DNA of 64,000 nucleotides from JAKAXS01 sp965279065 (GCA_965279065.1 OZ257134.1:1860001-1924000), one strand, 5' to 3'; numbered from the stretch's first letter, positions 18,494-27,473 are shown. The notes: a model not told the origin generated them from the sequence alone. Program-made: numbers and translations.

Positions 18494-19669
18494 TTACTGC
18501 TGCGACGGCGGCGCTGGTGGCGGCTCCGCGGCTTTGACTTCGCCGGGCTTGGGCGTGACCTTGACACCCGGGCGAACCATCGGGTTGGCGATGCCCTCGA
18601 TCACGACCTTGTCGTCCTTGGTCAGCCCCTTCGTGACGACCCGCAGCCCTTGCTCGAGCGGCCCCAGCGAAACCGGCGCCGCCTTGACCATGTTGTCCTC
18701 GCCGACGACGAACACGATCTTGCGCATCTGGTCGGAAACGACCGCGCCGTCAGGAATAAGCAGCGCGTCGATATCGCCACCGAAAAGTTGCATGCGCGCA
18801 AAGACGCCCGGCACGAATAGCTGGTCCTTGTTGTCGAACACGGCGCGGCCGCGAATCGTGCCCGATCGCGAATTCAGCTGGTTGTCCACGAAGTCCATGT
18901 GACCCTGGTGGTTGAACTCCGCTTCATCCGCAAGCCGGACCCGCACCGGGTTCTCGGTATCGCGCGACGACTTGCGCCCCCCTGACAGGCTGAGGCGCCC
19001 GTAGCGCAGGTAATCGGCCTCCGAAGCATCGAAGATGAAATGGATCGGATCCAGCGACACGATCGTGGTCAGCAGCGTCGTGTTGCCCGTACCGCCGGTC
19101 ACCAAGTTGCCGACGTCCACCTTGCGATCCGAAATCCGCCCCGAAACGGGGGCCGTCACCGAAGTCCACTCAAGGTTCAGCTGCGCCCGCTTCAGGCTGG
19201 CTTGAGCCGCCTGCAGTGCCGCACGCTGCACGTTGAGATTGGCGCTGCGCTGGTCGAAGTCGCGCTCCGTCACTGCACCGGTCTTCACCAGCGGCCGCGC
19301 CCGCTCCACCTCGTTTTCGGCCAAGTCCACCTGCGCGTCCGAGCGCGCGATCTCCGCTTCAGAACTTTCCACAGCAATGCGGTATTCGCGCGGATCGATC
19401 GTGAACAGGACATCTCCCGCCTTCACGAGCTGTCCGTCCTTGAAATGGATCTTCTCGATGAAGCCCGAAACACGCGGCCTCACCTCCACCGCTTCGACGG
19501 CCTCGAACCGCCCCGAATACTCGTCCCACGTGGCAATGCGCTTGGCCAGCGGCGCCGCGACAGTCACTGGGGGTGCGGGAGGTGGGCCTTGCTGTGCCGA
19601 GACGGGCGCCGCACCTATCAAAGCGGATATCGATATGACGAGCGCTGAACAGCGGCTCTGCAAGGTCAT
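18494..19669 (-). CDS. RND efflux periplasmic adaptor (AcrA/MexA family)
   Basis: 391 residues. Membrane fusion protein linking the RND permease to an outer-membrane channel. A signal peptide occupies the first 25 residues or so (ending SAQQG); unlike AcrA there is no clear lipobox cysteine after it. Then come the split biotinyl/lipoyl domain (VRPRVSGFIEKIHFKDGQLVKAGDVLF near 67-93), an alpha-helical hairpin (about 100-165), the second lipoyl half (VTAPVSGRISDRKVDVGNLV) and the beta-barrel region. The tail is Pro/Ala rich. Same operon as the permease. Confidence 0.94.
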   Translation of the reverse strand: MTLQSRCSALVISISALIGAAPVSAQQGPPPAPPVTVAAPLAKRIATWDEYSGRFEAVEAVEVRPRVSGFIEKIHFKDGQLVKAGDVLFTIDPREYRIAVESSEAEIARSDAQVDLAENEVERARPLVKTGAVTERDFDQRSANLNVQRAALQAAQASLKRAQLNLEWTSVTAPVSGRISDRKVDVGNLVTGGTGNTTLLTTIVSLDPIHFIFDASEADYLRYGRLSLSGGRKSSRDTENPVRVRLADEAEFNHQGHMDFVDNQLNSRSGTIRGRAVFDNKDQLFVPGVFARMQLFGGDIDALLIPDGAVVSDQMRKIVFVVGEDNMVKAAPVSLGPLEQGLRVVTKGLTKDDKVVIEGIANPMVRPGVKVTPKPGEVKAAEPPPAPPSQQ

Positions 19670-19870
19670 CGGAAGTCTCCGGAGCGGAAGAACAAGTTCG
19701 GCGGGTCACTTAGACTGGCACAAGCATCACGTTTAAGACAACGGGATTGAGCGGCCGAGTACGCCTTAATCGCTGGTTCATCCGCAACCCGATACTGGCA
19801 ATGCCGCGGAAACTGGAGTAGCGGACCGGCGATGGTTGCAGCCTCTGTCTGACCTTGGATTTTCTCTGCG

Positions 19871-21466
19871 ATGACCATCGAGCTACATAGGCGCGGCTTC
19901 TCGGCCGGCTTGGCCACATTGGCAATGGCGAGCCTGCTGCGGCACCCGGCCCTCGCCGGCGACGCAAAGGTGCCCCAGAACCAAATACTGTTCGGCGGCT
20001 CAAAGCCGTTCACCTTCGACGGCCTGAAGGCGGCTGCCAAGGCGCTCGCCGCCGAAGACTGGCACGAGCCTGTAGCCAATCACGCCGAGATCCTGCGCCA
20101 GATCGACTACGATGCTTTCCAGAAGGTGAAATTCCGCACGGACATGAGCCTCCGCCTCGATCGCGACGGGCGCGTACCGGTCCAGCTGTTTCACCTCAGC
20201 CAGTCGTCCATGTCGCCTGTCCACGTCTACCTCGTCGAGGGCGGACAGGCGCGCGAGGTTCTCTACGATCCCAAACTGTTCGACACCCCACCCGGTCACC
20301 CAGCGCGCCAGCTACAGGCGGAAGATCTTGGCTTCGCCGGCTTCCGCGTCATGACGGGCGACCTGAAAACCGATTGGCTGGCCTTCCTCGGCGCCTCCTA
20401 CTTTCGTGCCTCCGGCCCATACAATCAGTACGGCCTTTCCGCCCGCGCCCTGGCCGTCGACACCGCCCTGCCGCACCCCGAGGAGTTTCCCCGCTTTACC
20501 GCCTTCTACCTGGAATCCGGCACCGCCGGCCCGGCCGTCACGCTTTACGCAATGATGGACAGCCCCAGCGTGACGGGCGCCTACCGTATCCGCTCCGAAC
20601 GCCTCACCGACAGCCGCGGCATCCATCGCATCGTCATGGAGATCGAAGCCGACCTGCACGCCCGCAAGGATATCGAACGCCTCGGCATCGCCCCGTTCTC
20701 CAGCATGTTCTGGTACGGCGAAAGTAGCCGCAAGCAGGCGTCCGACTGGCGCCCCGAGATCCATGACAGCGACGGTCTCTCCATCCTCACCGGCTCGGGC
20801 GAACGCCTCTGGCGCCCAATCAACAACCCGCCCCGCGTCATGACCAGCACCTTCATCGATCGCGACGTGAGGGGCTTCGGCCTGATGCAGCGCGACCGCG
20901 ACTTCGTCCATTACCTCGACGATGGCGTCTTCTACGAACGCCGCCCCTCTGTCTGGGTCGAGCCCTTGGAGCCCTGGGGCGAGGGCGCCGTCCACCTCGT
21001 GGAAATCCCGACGGACGACGAAATCAACGACAACATCGTTGCCTATTGGTGCCCCAAGGATCGACTGCGCGCCGGCCAGGACCGCGCCTTCCGCTACCGC
21101 CTCTCCTGGCTGGACGACATCGCCTACCCCGATACGCTCGGTTGGGCCACCGCCACCTGGACCGGCCTCGGCGGCCGCCCCGGCCACAAGCGCCCCGAGG
21201 GCGTCCGCAAGTTCGTCATCGATTTCCAGGGCTCGGTTTTCGCCGGCCTCGGCCGCGACGACGGCGTCGAGATCGTCACCACGGTATCGCGCGGCGCCGT
21301 CACAAACGCCTACACACACCCCGTGGTCGACCAGCGCGAGCGCTTCCGTGCCCTGTTCGACCTCGAAGCCTCCGGCCCTGAGCCCGTCGAAATGCGCGCG
21401 TTCCTGCGCAAGGGCGAGCGCGCTTTGACGGAAACCTGGGTCTACCAGTACTTCCCCGACGCCTGA
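19871..21466 (+). CDS. opgD: Periplasmic glucans biosynthesis protein, OpgD/MdoD type
   Basis: 531 residues, matching the OpgG/OpgD family throughout (IDYDAFQKVKFR near residue 76, FPRFTAFYLESG, WRPEIHDSDGL, HVLEIP-type AVHLVEIPTDDE). These proteins act in the periplasm on beta-1,2-glucan backbones that help adapt to low osmolarity. The N-terminus contains LHRRGFSAG followed by a hydrophobic stretch, a twin-arginine signal, which favours OpgD over OpgG. The glucosyltransferase partner opgH is not beside it. Divergent from the RND operon across a 201-base gap. Confidence 0.9.
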   Translation: MTIELHRRGFSAGLATLAMASLLRHPALAGDAKVPQNQILFGGSKPFTFDGLKAAAKALAAEDWHEPVANHAEILRQIDYDAFQKVKFRTDMSLRLDRDGRVPVQLFHLSQSSMSPVHVYLVEGGQAREVLYDPKLFDTPPGHPARQLQAEDLGFAGFRVMTGDLKTDWLAFLGASYFRASGPYNQYGLSARALAVDTALPHPEEFPRFTAFYLESGTAGPAVTLYAMMDSPSVTGAYRIRSERLTDSRGIHRIVMEIEADLHARKDIERLGIAPFSSMFWYGESSRKQASDWRPEIHDSDGLSILTGSGERLWRPINNPPRVMTSTFIDRDVRGFGLMQRDRDFVHYLDDGVFYERRPSVWVEPLEPWGEGAVHLVEIPTDDEINDNIVAYWCPKDRLRAGQDRAFRYRLSWLDDIAYPDTLGWATATWTGLGGRPGHKRPEGVRKFVIDFQGSVFAGLGRDDGVEIVTTVSRGAVTNAYTHPVVDQRERFRALFDLEASGPEPVEMRAFLRKGERALTETWVYQYFPDA

Positions 21467-21529
21467 CCCCTCACCATCCCTGTGCGCATGCACTATGTTG
21501 GTGACGTACACGCAAGGGAGAACCACGCG

Positions 21530-22450
21530 ATGAGCTGGCAGCCGATGCCTGATCCAAAACCCGGCGATGCCGCCGCGTGCGACGCCGTCGAACAAGTCAT
21601 CGTGCCCCGCGTCCGCGATCTGGGAGGCTTCGAAGTCCGCCGCGCGCTCCCGGCCGCCGGCAAGCAGATGATCGGACCCTTCATATTCTTCGACCAGTTC
21701 GGTCCTAACGAGTTCCTGCTGGGCCAGGGCCTCGACGTGCGTCCGCATCCCCATATCGGCCTGTCGACCGTTACCTATCTTTTCGACGGCGAGATCATGC
21801 ACCGCGACAGCCTCGGCACGGCGCAGGCGATCAAGCCCGGCGCCCTCAACCTCATGACCGCCGGCCGCGGCATCGTGCACTCGGAACGCACAGCGCAAGA
21901 GCAGCGGACGCACACGTCCCGCCTGTTCGGCATCCAGCTGTGGGCTGCCCTTCCCAGGGCCCAGGAAGAGAACGTTCCCGCCTTCGTCCATCACGCAGAA
22001 ACGGAGCTGCCTCGCATCGAAGGCGAGGGCAAGCGCGTCCGCGTCATCATGGGCGACGCATTCGGCCAGCGCTCGCCCGCGCAGTTCCCGCATCCTGCCT
22101 TTTACGCCGAGGCGGTCCTCGCGCCGGGCGCAATTCTGCCGGTCGACCCCGACTACGACGAACGCGGCATCTTCATCGTCTCCGGCGAGGTCGACATCGC
22201 CGGCCAGACGTTCGGTCCCGGACAACTGCTGGTCCTGCGCCCCGGCGATCGGATTTCCGTACTAGCCTCCAGCCAGTCTCGCCTGATGCTCATCGGCGGC
22301 GAGCCCATGGACGGCCCGCGCCACATCTGGTGGAATTTCGTCTCGTCCTCCAAGGACCGCATCGACGCCGCCAAGGCCGACTGGCGCCAGGGCCGCTTCG
22401 ACACCGTTCCCGGCGACACGGTGGAGTTCATCCCCCTGCCACCCGAGTAA
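21530..22450 (+). CDS. Pirin family protein
   Basis: 306 residues. Bicupin of the pirin family. The metal-binding set of the N-terminal cupin is seen in DVRPHPHIGLSTVTY and GRGIVHSER (three histidines and a glutamate). Some bacterial pirins oxidize quercetin, others act as redox-sensitive partners; the role here is not known. The start ATG at 21530 follows AAGGGAG; the frame is open 16 codons further upstream without a better start. Follows opgD by 63 bases. Confidence 0.9.
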   Translation: MSWQPMPDPKPGDAAACDAVEQVIVPRVRDLGGFEVRRALPAAGKQMIGPFIFFDQFGPNEFLLGQGLDVRPHPHIGLSTVTYLFDGEIMHRDSLGTAQAIKPGALNLMTAGRGIVHSERTAQEQRTHTSRLFGIQLWAALPRAQEENVPAFVHHAETELPRIEGEGKRVRVIMGDAFGQRSPAQFPHPAFYAEAVLAPGAILPVDPDYDERGIFIVSGEVDIAGQTFGPGQLLVLRPGDRISVLASSQSRLMLIGGEPMDGPRHIWWNFVSSSKDRIDAAKADWRQGRFDTVPGDTVEFIPLPPE

Positions 22451-22481
22451 CCGGCCGCGATTACGCCGCACCCTCCCACGG

Positions 22482-22610
22482 TCATCATCGGACTTGTTCC
22501 GAGGATCCCGGGCTCAGCAAGTGTGACACGTCATTGTTGTGCGGTTGGCCCGCAACAGCGAACCGCCAAGCGAGCGGTTGGCGGGATCCTCGGAACAAGT
22601 CCGAGGATGA
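22482..22610. repeat. 129-bp palindromic element (miniature-element-like)
   Basis: Arms of 29 bp (22482-22510 and 22582-22610) match as inverted copies with one mismatch and contain CGGACTTGTTCCGAGGATCC. The 71-base centre holds further small palindromes (CCGCCAAGCGAGCGGTTGGCGG). It fills the gap between the convergent genes pirin and sseA, the usual place for dispersed palindromic repeats, and may also stop transcripts from both sides. Confidence 0.8.
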
Positions 22611-22675
22611 CATCGCTGTGATGGTTCCGCCTTCAAACTGCCGATCGAACGAAATGTCGGCAATCCAAGCTTCGC

Positions 22676-23545
22676 CTAAGCCGCCGGACCCGTCGCTACC
22701 GGCAGGCCGTTCTCCTGGCCCCACTCGGCCCACGAGCCGTCGTACACGGCAGCGTTCGTCTGACCGGCCACGGCCAGCGCCAGCGACAGCATCGCCGCCG
22801 TCACACCCGAGCCGCAGGTCGTCACCACCGGCCCCGCAGGATCGATCCCCGCGCCCTTGAACAGGGCGATCAACTCGTCCTTCGGCTTCAACGTGCCGTC
22901 GGCGTTGAGAATGCTCGTCGACGGCACGCTGCGCGCGCCCGGAATATGCCCGCCGCGCAGACCCGGCCGCGGCTCGGGGTCCTTGCCCTCGAACCGGCCC
23001 GCCGGCCGCGCGTCGACGATCTGCATGTTGCCCTTCTCGACGTAGGCCTTCATGTCGTCCATGTCGCGGATGAGTTCTGTGCTGACGCGCGGCGTGAAGT
23101 GCCGCGCCGTGCGCTGGATCGGCGGCATGTCCTCGATCGCGCGCCCCTCCGCCTTCCACTTCTTGAAGCCGCCGTTCAGCACCGCGACGTCCTGGTGCCC
23201 CATCGCCCGGAACGTCCACCACACGCGCGCAGCCGAGAACAGCCCATAGGTGTCGTACACGACGATGCGCATGCCGTCGCCGACGCCCATCTTCTTCATG
23301 CGCGAGGCGAACTTCACGCTCGACGGCAGCATGTGCGGCAGGCTCGACTTCTCGTCCGTCAGGTCGTCGATATCGAAGAACAGCGCGCCGGGAATGTGCT
23401 CGGCATTGTATTCCGCCCGGGCGTCGCGCCCGGCCGTCGGCAGATGCCACGACCCGTCGAGAACGATGAGATCCGGGGCGTTGAGATGGTCGGCCAGCCA
23501 GTTGGTTTCGACGATCCAGTTCTGGGCGCTGTTGGCCACGAGCAT
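22676..23545 (-). CDS. sseA: 3-mercaptopyruvate / thiosulfate sulfurtransferase (SseA-type rhodanese)
   Basis: 289 residues with two rhodanese domains (about 8-135 and 160-280). The active loop of the second domain is CGSGVTA, the form typical of mercaptopyruvate sulfurtransferases, while the first domain lacks the cysteine, as normal. The CGSGVT loop and flanking GGHIPGARSVP, DGSWAEWG motifs support SseA. It transfers sulfane sulfur to acceptors such as cyanide or thioredoxin. Confidence 0.92.
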   Translation of the reverse strand: MLVANSAQNWIVETNWLADHLNAPDLIVLDGSWHLPTAGRDARAEYNAEHIPGALFFDIDDLTDEKSSLPHMLPSSVKFASRMKKMGVGDGMRIVVYDTYGLFSAARVWWTFRAMGHQDVAVLNGGFKKWKAEGRAIEDMPPIQRTARHFTPRVSTELIRDMDDMKAYVEKGNMQIVDARPAGRFEGKDPEPRPGLRGGHIPGARSVPSTSILNADGTLKPKDELIALFKGAGIDPAGPVVTTCGSGVTAAMLSLALAVAGQTNAAVYDGSWAEWGQENGLPVATGPAA

Positions 23546-23787
23546 CTCCTTGCAGGTTCAGGTGCGGTCTCGCTTAGATGGAAACCGCGACGGCGCTGTG
23601 GCAAGGGGGCGCGAACATGTCCACGCTCCGAAACTTTGACGTGCCACATCAAATCGGAGCCCGAGCCGTTAACACGCTGGCTTTCGCGCGGTCAAGGCGA
23701 GGCGTCAGGCCACAGACGGCGGGCCGCCCGCGGCCCTGCCAGCGCCTTGCTATCACCGCCAAACCCCTGTACCAGGACGCCCAGAGT

Positions 23788-23862
23788 GGGCCCGTAGCTC
23801 AGCGGTAGAGCATCTGACTTTTAATCAGAGGGTCGTTGGTTCGATCCCAACCGGGCTCACCA
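23788..23862 (+). tRNA. tRNA-Lys (anticodon TTT)
   Basis: 75 bases. Acceptor GGGCCCG pairs with CGGGCTC; D arm GCTCAGCGGTAGAGC; anticodon stem CTGAC with TTT in the loop; T arm GTTGGTTCGATCCCAAC; CCA encoded at 23860-23862. Confidence 0.97.
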
Positions 23863-24061
23863 GTCTTTGCAGGGCATTTCCGAAGCGCCGCTGTAAGTCT
23901 GCGAGCGTCCACATTCCGACGTGCGAACGCACAATTTGCCGAGTGGCGGGGGCCCTGGCGGCACCGGGTCAACCAATCCAAAATCGCGAATTTGCCACTT
24001 GATCGATGCAAGCAGGGACTGGCATCAAGTGGGGCGGGGCACGGTAGGGAAATCCATCTAC

Positions 24062-25576
24062 ATGACGCAAACGACCATTCGGCGTTGGAAGGGCCTCGCG
24101 ATCGCACCCGTTGCGGCCCTTGCCGCACTGACGACGCAGGCCGGTGACGCCTGGGCAAAACAGAGCCGCGCGGCCGCCCCCGTGGAGGCGACGGCACCGC
24201 GCGATGCCGGCGAGCCGATCATGGCGATCGTGTCGATCAAGACCCAGCAAGTCGTTTTGTATGACGCTGACGGCTGGATCCTGAGTGCACCCGTGTCGAC
24301 CGGCGTCAAGGGACGCGAAACGCCGGCGGGCATCTTTGCCGTTGTCGAAAAGAAGCTGGAGAACCGCTCGAACCTCTATGACGACGCCTGGATGCCGCAC
24401 ATGCAGCGTCTCACCTGGAACGGCATCGCCATGCACGGCGGCCCGCTGCCGGGTTATGCCGCCTCGCATGGCTGCGTGCGGCTGCCTTACGGCTTTGCGG
24501 AGACGTTGTTTGACAAGACGCGGATCGGCATGCGGGTGATCGTCTCGCCCGGCGACGCAGCTCCCGTCGAATTCTCTCACGCCACGTTGTTGGCGCCGAA
24601 CGCCGAGGCCGTCGCGGCTGCCCCCACCCGTGCCGAGACACTCGCACGCGAGGCCGAAGACGCTGCGAAAGCAGCCGCCGACGCAAAAAAGTCCGCTGCG
24701 ACAGCGGCGCGCGATGCGGCATCGATCAAGGCGTCGCTACGCAAGCTGGAACGTGCGAAGTCCGGCGCCGACGCTGATCTGGCCTCCGCCGAAAAGGCGC
24801 TCGCCGCCGCAAAGACGGACGAGGCCAGGGCCCGTGCCGAGGAGCGCAAGCAGAAGGCGTCCGCCAAGGCCGCGGAAGCCGGGCCAAAGCTCGAAACCGC
24901 CAAAGCCGATGCGCAGGCGAAGCTCGATGCCGCAGCCGCAGCGAAGGACGCCGTCAAGACGGCCGCCACCAGGAAAGCTGACGCGGCCAAGGCGGCGAGC
25001 GAGGCAAAGCTCGCGCTTGAGCCGGTTTCCGTCTACATCAGCCGCGCGACGCAGAAGCTTTACGTGCGGCGCAACACGCGCAAGCCGTGGCCCGACGGCG
25101 GCGAGGTGTTCGATGCGACCATCGAGGTCCCGGTCACGATCGCAGATCCTGACAGGCCGATCGGCACGCATATCTTCACGGCCATGGCCAGCACGGACAC
25201 CGGCCTCCGCTGGGCAGCAGTCACGATTGACAGCGGGGACGACGCCAAGAACGCGCTCGACCGCGTCACCATTCCGCAGGAGGTACTCGATCGCATCGCG
25301 CCGACGGCATTGCCGCGATCCTCGATCATCGTCTCCGACGAGCCGCCGAGCCGCGAAACCAACTATCGCACCGAGTTTGTTGCGGTGTTAAGCAACCAGC
25401 CCCAGGGCGGCTTCATAACGCGCAAGCCGACGATCATAGCCCCCCCTGCAAACGATTATTGGGACAACGGCGGCGGTGGCTTTTTCAGCATGTTCGACCA
25501 GCCGAGCCCGCAGCCGCGGACCACCAAGCGGCGACGCGGCAATTATCAGGTCCAACAGAATGGCTTGTGGTGGTAG
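24062..25576 (+). CDS. L,D-transpeptidase (YkuD) with Ala/Lys-rich coiled coil and C-terminal beta domain
   Basis: 504 residues. A signal peptide (about 1-32, ending DAWAK) exports it. The YkuD catalytic domain spans about 48-165 with the active motif HGGPLPGYAASHGCVRLP; the cysteine forms the acyl-enzyme during 3-3 cross-linking of peptidoglycan. Residues about 185-320 are almost wholly Ala, Lys, Glu and Asp and should form a long coiled coil. After it a second beta-rich segment (VYISRATQKLYVRR ... RPIGTHIFTAM) resembles the first half of a YkuD domain but has no catalytic cysteine. Start chosen at ATG 24062 after GGTAGGGA. Confidence 0.9.
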   Translation: MTQTTIRRWKGLAIAPVAALAALTTQAGDAWAKQSRAAAPVEATAPRDAGEPIMAIVSIKTQQVVLYDADGWILSAPVSTGVKGRETPAGIFAVVEKKLENRSNLYDDAWMPHMQRLTWNGIAMHGGPLPGYAASHGCVRLPYGFAETLFDKTRIGMRVIVSPGDAAPVEFSHATLLAPNAEAVAAAPTRAETLAREAEDAAKAAADAKKSAATAARDAASIKASLRKLERAKSGADADLASAEKALAAAKTDEARARAEERKQKASAKAAEAGPKLETAKADAQAKLDAAAAAKDAVKTAATRKADAAKAASEAKLALEPVSVYISRATQKLYVRRNTRKPWPDGGEVFDATIEVPVTIADPDRPIGTHIFTAMASTDTGLRWAAVTIDSGDDAKNALDRVTIPQEVLDRIAPTALPRSSIIVSDEPPSRETNYRTEFVAVLSNQPQGGFITRKPTIIAPPANDYWDNGGGGFFSMFDQPSPQPRTTKRRRGNYQVQQNGLWW

Positions 25577-25580
25577 GGCC

Positions 25581-25619
25581 AAAGTCCAACCTGTTAAACA
25601 GGTTGGACTTTTTTTATTT
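25581..25619 (+). terminator. Rho-independent terminator after the L,D-transpeptidase gene
   Basis: Arms AAGTCCAACCTG / CAGGTTGGACTT (12 bp) around loop TTAAA (25582-25610) are followed by TTTTTATTT. One of the clearest terminators in the window. Confidence 0.93.
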
Positions 25620-25743
25620 GGAGCACACACGGGGCCGGTCGTTCGCCGGGGCTCCGACAAATGACCGACTAACATGATCAATTTGCACTAAACCGCGTGT
25701 GCTCCCCTGAGCGCCCACTCAGAAAAATTTGCGCCGCCCGATA

Positions 25744-25799
25744 GCCAAGTTCTGCCGGCCTGCTAAATTCACCACGCATACATTTTTTCGTGGGGAGGC
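25744..25799 (+). repeat. Direct repeat copy 1 (upstream of a small secreted-protein gene)
   Basis: 56 bases (GCCAAGT ... CTGCTAAATTCA ... TTTTTTCGTGGGGAGGC) that recur in similar form at 27396-27448. This copy ends in the ribosome binding site of the gene starting at 25808, so it is a 5' untranslated region or promoter block that has been duplicated. Confidence 0.75.
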
Positions 25800-25807
25800 G
25801 GACCACC

Positions 25808-26239
25808 ATGCGACCTGCACTGCGAGTATTGATCTCAATTTTTCTCCTGATTTCCGCGGCCAATGTTGCCGCTGCCGGCGACGAGAATGGCCAGGAGAAG
25901 AGCACGGAAGGCTGGTACGCGTCTCTTGCGCCCAACGAGCAGTTCAATGCCCCCGTCTATTGGGCGAATACGCAGGAACTGGCGAAGGAAGGTGCCCTGC
26001 GCGCCTGCAAGAAAGTCTCCGACAGCTGCAGCACCCGCCCGGCCTGGACCGATCAGAAGGACGACGTCTTTGCCCTGATGTGCTGCTCCAAGCCAAAGCT
26101 GGGTTGCGCCGTCGGCGTCGGTCACGACCAGGAAAGTTCGCAGCAGAGCGTCCGCAACACGTTCAGCGACGCCGGCTATTCCAAGTGCAAGCTTTGGCGC
26201 TATGTGTCGGCTCGCACCGGCGACGAGATCGGCGAGTGA
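25808..26239 (+). CDS. Small secreted cysteine-containing protein
   Basis: 143 residues with a signal peptide (about 1-23, ending NVAAAG). The mature part has six cysteines (ALRACKKVSDSC, LMCCSKPKLGC, SKCKLW), which could form disulfides in the periplasm. The spacing and the A-C pattern recall the DUF4189 group of secreted proteins, but I cannot assign it. ATG at 25808 is chosen over an in-frame GTG six codons earlier because the GGGGAGG site fits the ATG. It is convergent with the glycosyltransferase-like gene. Confidence 0.6.
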   Translation: MRPALRVLISIFLLISAANVAAAGDENGQEKSTEGWYASLAPNEQFNAPVYWANTQELAKEGALRACKKVSDSCSTRPAWTDQKDDVFALMCCSKPKLGCAVGVGHDQESSQQSVRNTFSDAGYSKCKLWRYVSARTGDEIGE

Positions 26240-26346
26240 CCGATGCGGCGGCGGCACTGTCGCTTGACGCCAGCTGGAGGACGCGGTCGCAGGAGCGCTC
26301 GGCGTCTGCGTTGAACATCGTGATGGCCGGGTTCATGCGGAGGCGT

Positions 26347-27150
26347 TCACACACGCTCCCGCGTGTCGACGCTAGGTCTGTTTGCGGACGCCGTGGTCTC
26401 CAGCCCCCGAAGGTTACCAGTCAAAGAAGCCTGCAGACCGCCCTCGCGGCGATACTCCTCTACTACGCGAAGAAGATGGTCCTTGTTGCGAGGCTCGGCT
26501 GCTGCTGGCTGCGGCAGCAGCAAGTAGGGCTCCTGCCCAAAGAGCCTTTTCGCAAAATGCACGAGCCGGCGTTTCGAACTGCTGATTTTGGGCAGGCTTT
26601 TAGACGCCGAGTCATGAACGATCACAGGACTGCTGCATCGGTCTGACTTGGTGCAGCACCACTTCACGTCCAGCTGTTCAAACAGAACCCCTGGCGTGTC
26701 GATGGCCAACAGCAGCGCGTCCTGATCGACGTCACCGTATTCGGGCCGGTCGCTGATTGCCACCCAACGTTCGACGAAACGGCGCGCCTCCGCCGTTGGT
26801 TTGAACACCATCGTGCCCGACCGGATGTGGGCCTTCGCATGTCCTGAGCGCCTGCGTCGCGGATGGAAGAAGAACGCGACGTCGGCGCGCAACCGTGTCA
26901 GGGGCGACAAATCCCCCTCAACACAGCAGTCGACGTCGATGAAGATAACGGTCTTGCCCGGATGGCGGTTGAGTGCCTTCAGCACTTCGCGCGCCTTGCG
27001 CATCGTGGTTGCCTCCCAGCCCGCTGCAGGGTCCTTCTCGACCGGGACGAGATCATGTGGCTGGGCGTGACGGATCAGGCTCTCCCGCAGCTTGGTTTCC
27101 CAGTTTTGATAGTCGGGAGTGTACCAACCGCAGACGGCGTATGGCATCAT
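26347..27150 (-). CDS. Glycosyltransferase-like protein (nucleotide-diphospho-sugar transferase fold)
   Basis: 267 residues if started at the ATG at 27148-27150 (MMPYAVCGWYTPDY); the frame is open eleven codons further to 27183. The segment VIFIDVDCCVEGDLSPLTRL near residue 75-93 has the DxD motif used by GT-A enzymes to hold the metal and sugar nucleotide. The following AFFFHPRRRRSGHAKAHIRSGTMVFKPTAEARRFVERW resembles the acceptor loop of nucleotide-diphospho-sugar transferases, and DQDALLLAI fits the usual catalytic segment. No polysaccharide cluster surrounds it, so its acceptor is unknown. The gene lies between the two direct repeats. Confidence 0.6.
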   Translation of the reverse strand: MMPYAVCGWYTPDYQNWETKLRESLIRHAQPHDLVPVEKDPAAGWEATTMRKAREVLKALNRHPGKTVIFIDVDCCVEGDLSPLTRLRADVAFFFHPRRRRSGHAKAHIRSGTMVFKPTAEARRFVERWVAISDRPEYGDVDQDALLLAIDTPGVLFEQLDVKWCCTKSDRCSSPVIVHDSASKSLPKISSSKRRLVHFAKRLFGQEPYLLLPQPAAAEPRNKDHLLRVVEEYRREGGLQASLTGNLRGLETTASANRPSVDTRERV

Positions 27151-27473
27151 AGGCGAGTAACCTGTTCCAACGTCTGGATGCACAAAACAGCAAATCCCGA
27201 GTGACTAGTCTCGCGAACGCCGAGGAATGTACGGGGGAACTTGGCAACCGATCCGAGATGCCTCGACCTTGCTGCGCCACAGCGCGATGGTCGCCCAAAC
27301 GTACCCGTAACGGTTACAGCCGAAAAACGTCGAAAATTCGTCAACGCTCCACTCTAATGCACTGAAATTACTGACTCGGAAACATCCGGCCCAGAGCCAA
27401 GTCATGTCGGTCTGCTAAATTCAGCACCATACTTTTTCGTGTGGAGACCACAGCACCGAGCACGCCCTCAACT
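27151..27473. other. Gene-free gap holding the second direct repeat
   Basis: 323 bases between cobF and the glycosyltransferase-like gene. The only structure I see is the second copy of the 55-base block at 27396-27448; beyond that weak similarity to the start of the gene at 25808 may continue (GACCAC ... GAGCAC). No intact gene is present. Confidence 0.5.
27396..27448 (+). repeat. Direct repeat copy 2 (no gene behind it)
   Basis: 53 bases that align with 25744-25799 at roughly four bases in five, including CTGCTAAATTCA and TTTTTCGTG. Similarity also extends some 25 bases upstream (ACTCGGAAACATCCGGCCCAGA against ACTCAGAAAAATTTGCGCCGCCCGATA). Here no secreted-protein gene follows, so this is probably the leader of a lost paralogue. 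Confidence 0.7.

Noticed and set aside
20312..22225. Very long open frame (637 codons) on the minus strand opposite opgD and pirin
   Set aside because: It overlaps two clear genes on the other strand, has no recognisable family and reflects the GC-rich third positions of opgD and pirin.
25620..25710. GGAGCACACACGG / CCGCGTGTGCTCC inverted repeat after the transpeptidase terminator
   Set aside because: Arms of 13 bases with one mismatch 65 bases apart; no flanking duplications or gene, too weak to call a mobile element.
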